Positions 15,586 through 17,596 of a stretch of 17,596 nt of DNA are shown piece by piece. The stretch comes from Legionella genomosp. 1 (GTDB lineage: Bacteria; Pseudomonadota; Gammaproteobacteria; Legionellales; Legionellaceae): positions 1 through 17,596 of the forward strand of contig CAMDBQ010000009.1 of assembly GCA_945889365.1 (NCBI GenBank), in the 5' to 3' direction. The stretch's first letter is position 1, and each line of letters begins with the position of its first letter. The notes under the pieces were generated by a model. That model searched no databases and was not told where the DNA came from. It saw only the letters and a program-made list of their open reading frames with translations. A program made the position numbers and the translations under genes.

Positions 15586-16710
15586 ATGCAGCAACGGGAT
15601 TATTATGAGCTTCTAGGCGTTAAACGTGATGCCGAAGATGCAGACATTAAAAAAGCATATCGTAAATTAGCGATGAAGCATCATCCGGATCGTAATCCTG
15701 ATGATAAGGCGTCTGAAGAAAAATTCAAAGAAGTACAAAAAGCCTATGCTATATTATCGGACCAGCAAAAACGCGCGATGTATGATCAATATGGTCATGC
15801 CGGCGTTGATGCTCAAATGGGCGGTGGCCGTGGTGGTCACGGCGGATTTAGTGATGTTTTTGAAGATATTTTTGAAAACATTTTCTCAGGTGGACGTGGG
15901 CAACAACGACAATCTCGCGGTCAACATGGCTCTGATCTGCAATACAATGTTCAATTGACATTAGAAGAAGCGGCTCATGGTAAACAGATTGAAATCACCG
16001 TGCCGCGCCATACTGGCTGTAAAACCTGCGATGGTTCTGGCGCAAAAAAAGGGACTGCTCCAAAAAAATGCGAAACATGCAATGGCGTCGGTCAAGTCCG
16101 TATCCAGCAAGGATTTTTTTCCATTCAGCAAACGTGTCCGTCTTGTCATGGTGAAGGCCATGTGATTTCTGACCCATGCAATGCTTGTCATGGTCAAGGA
16201 CGTGTGCGTGAAAGTAAAAAATTAACCGTTAAAATTCCTGCCGGGGTTGATAATGCTGATCGTGTTCGTTTAAGTGGTGAAGGGGAGTCCGGTACACATG
16301 GTGGACAGGCAGGCGATTTGTATGTGCAAGTCAGCGTCAAACCGCATGCCATATTTGTTCGTCAAGACGGCGATTTGCATTGCGAAGTTCCCATTGGTTT
16401 TGTCATCGCAACCATGGGTGGCTCTATTGAAGTGCCCACGCTTGAAGGGCGTGTGACCTTGAAAATTCCTCATGAAACACAAACGGGCAAAACATTCCGT
16501 CTGCGTGGAAAGGGTATGAAATCGGTGCGAGGCTATGCTACTGGCGATTTATTGTGTAAAGTCGTGGTCGAAACGCCGGTGAGCCTATCTAAAGAGCAAA
16601 AAGACTTGTTAGAGCAATTTCAAGCCTCCTTGGATAATAGCAAAGGCGCACATTCACCTCGATCAAGCTCATGGTTTGATGGCGTAAAAAAATTCTTTGA
16701 GGATATGTAG
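15586..16710 (+). CDS. dnaJ: Hsp40 co-chaperone DnaJ
   Basis: Delivers substrates to DnaK and stimulates its ATPase. The 374-residue type I protein has all parts: a J-domain (about 1-70) with the HPD motif at 33-35, and a Gly/Phe-rich segment ([10 protein letters not shown]...). The zinc-binding domain has four CxxCxGxG repeats starting at Cys145, 162, 184 and 198, spaced as in E. coli. The two C-terminal beta-domains carry [19 protein letters not shown] and [12 protein letters not shown]. The ATG at 15586 begins the J-domain at the family position; its ribosome site is poor (only GTGAG nearby), and a stable hairpin sits just upstream. No sigma-32 or other clear promoter lies in the dnaK-dnaJ gap, so it is probably cotranscribed with dnaK. 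Confidence 0.98.
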   Translation: MQQRDYYELLGVKRDAEDADIKKAYRKLAMKHHPDRNPDDKASEEKFKEVQKAYAILSDQQKRAMYDQYGHAGVDAQMGGGRGGHGGFSDVFEDIFENIFSGGRGQQRQSRGQHGSDLQYNVQLTLEEAAHGKQIEITVPRHTGCKTCDGSGAKKGTAPKKCETCNGVGQVRIQQGFFSIQQTCPSCHGEGHVISDPCNACHGQGRVRESKKLTVKIPAGVDNADRVRLSGEGESGTHGGQAGDLYVQVSVKPHAIFVRQDGDLHCEVPIGFVIATMGGSIEVPTLEGRVTLKIPHETQTGKTFRLRGKGMKSVRGYATGDLLCKVVVETPVSLSKEQKDLLEQFQASLDNSKGAHSPRSSSWFDGVKKFFEDM

Positions 16711-16718
16711 TTTTTTTG

Positions 16719-16742
16719 TCGTCCCTGCCTACGCAGGGACGA
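16719..16742 (+). terminator. Hairpin terminator after dnaJ
   Basis: TCGTCCCTGC, loop CTAC, GCAGGGACGA: a perfect 10-bp GC-rich stem starting 8 bases after the dnaJ stop and followed by ATAATTTTG, a loose U-tract. This placement fits rho-independent termination of the dnaK-dnaJ transcript before carA. The stem also resembles common dispersed repeats, so it may be a repeat doing a terminator's job. Confidence 0.6.
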
Positions 16743-16777
16743 TAATTTTGTAACCGTTTCATTCATGGGAAATTGTC

Positions 16778-17596
16778 ATGTTGACTAAGCCTGCTATATT
16801 GGTTCTTGCTGATGGCTCTTTGTTTGAGGGGGAATCCGTTGGTGCTAGTGGCAGTTGCGTTGGCGAACTGGTGTTTAATACCGCCATGACGGGTTATCAG
16901 GAAATGCTGACGGATCCATCTTATGCTCGTCAAATTGTGACCTTAACTACCGCTCATGTGGGCAATACAGGCTGTAATCTAGATGACATGGAGTCATCTA
17001 GAGTCTGGGCGGCAGGCCTTGTTATGCGGGATTGCGTTCGCACGCCAAGCAATTATCGTTCTAAACAATCACTACCGGATTGGTTAAAAAAGCAGGGCGT
17101 TATCGCCATTTCGGGAATTGATACACGTGCACTCACACATCGATTGCGTGAGCATGGCGCGATTGGCGCATGCATTAGCACTGATGTGACGAAAATAGCA
17201 GAAGCGCGAGCTTTAGCTCGTTCGTTTGCGGGTTTAGATGGACTTGATCTGGCCAAAGTTGTTTCTCGACAAACCGTTGAACGTTGGCATGAAGGGCGTG
17301 GCGAATGGGCTCGTGAGTCCAAGCCGTTTCGGTTTCATGTGGTCGTGTATGATTTTGGCGTGAAGCAGACTATTTTGCGTATTCTGCATGACTTGGGCTG
17401 TCACTTGACCCTCGTGCCAGCACAAACGTCAGCGGCTGATGTCATGGCCATGAATCCTGATGGTGTGTTTTTATCCAATGGTCCTGGCGATCCGGCTGTT
17501 TGTGATTATGCTATTCGCGCAGCACAAGCTTTTCTTGCCGCCGGCGTGCCAGTATTCGGAATTTGTTTGGGCTTTCAAATTTTGGCATTAGCGTGT
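16778..17596 (+). CDS. carA: Carbamoyl-phosphate synthase small subunit CarA (3' partial)
   Basis: The glutaminase subunit, which feeds ammonia to CarB for carbamoyl phosphate, the precursor of pyrimidines and arginine. The window shows 273 codons without a stop. The N-terminal CarA domain has [37 protein letters not shown] and [10 protein letters not shown]. The class I glutamine amidotransferase domain follows, with [24 protein letters not shown] and GICLGFQ, whose Cys263 is the nucleophile. The catalytic His and Glu lie beyond the edge. E. coli has GICLGHQ here; Phe266 replaces that His. A GGGA lies just upstream of the ATG. It directly follows dnaJ, without the dapB gene found between them in some pseudomonads. 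A dnaJ terminator lies upstream, so carA likely has its own promoter in 16743-16777, though none is clear. Confidence 0.96.
   Translation, partial: MLTKPAILVLADGSLFEGESVGASGSCVGELVFNTAMTGYQEMLTDPSYARQIVTLTTAHVGNTGCNLDDMESSRVWAAGLVMRDCVRTPSNYRSKQSLPDWLKKQGVIAISGIDTRALTHRLREHGAIGACISTDVTKIAEARALARSFAGLDGLDLAKVVSRQTVERWHEGRGEWARESKPFRFHVVVYDFGVKQTILRILHDLGCHLTLVPAQTSAADVMAMNPDGVFLSNGPGDPAVCDYAIRAAQAFLAAGVPVFGICLGFQILALAC

Noticed and set aside
1..17596. CRISPR arrays, tRNA or rRNA genes, insertion sequences, toxin-antitoxin or defence systems
   Set aside because: No regularly spaced repeats, no cloverleaf-like sequences, no transposase or defence-type proteins were seen on either strand.

Overview
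The window is about 17.6 kb of chromosomal DNA from a gammaproteobacterium. The protein families and the grpE-dnaK-dnaJ-carA order fit that class. A Legionella/Coxiella/Aquicella-type relative is my best guess, from the look of the proteins and the moderately AT-rich, repeat-studded intergenic DNA; I could not test it by a search. Almost everything is core metabolism or stress response. No tRNA, rRNA, CRISPR array, insertion sequence or prophage was seen.

Layout, left to right. (1) 1-635, plus strand: the 3' part of a membrane-anchored SPOR-domain protein, cut by the window edge. (2) 716-3956, minus strand: folB (dihydroneopterin aldolase), then a divergent 932-residue P1B-type ATPase. The ATPase keeps its phosphorylation and nucleotide motifs but has lost the A-domain TGE glutamate and carries extra C-terminal sequence. 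(3) 4016-5083, plus strand: hemE, divergent from folB. (4) 11000-5108, minus strand: a complete tripartite RND efflux operon in the order outer-membrane lipoprotein, periplasmic adaptor, inner-membrane pump, with overlapping stop and start codons at both junctions. (5) 12473-11139, minus strand: a class II DAHP synthase, first step of the shikimate pathway. It is preceded by a 20-codon candidate leader peptide (12603-12541) ending Trp-Leu-Pro-stop, with a strong ribosome binding site. (6) 12712-17596, plus strand: grpE, dnaK, dnaJ and the 5' part of carA. grpE and dnaK each have a near-perfect sigma-32 heat-shock promoter (CTTGAA-N14-CCCCATnT).

How the parts work together. GrpE, DnaK and DnaJ form one chaperone machine and are clustered, but grpE and dnaK have separate heat-shock promoters. 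dnaJ has no visible promoter and probably depends on read-through past a 21-bp-stem hairpin after dnaK. The grpE heat-shock promoter and the likely DAHP synthase promoter lie in the same roughly 240-bp divergent spacer, which also holds three copies of ACTAATTC. Three unrelated palindromic repeat-like elements sit in the grpE-dnaK and dnaK-dnaJ gaps.

Best leads for something undescribed are the leader peptide and repeat arrangement upstream of the DAHP synthase, and the P-type ATPase with a TGR in place of TGE.
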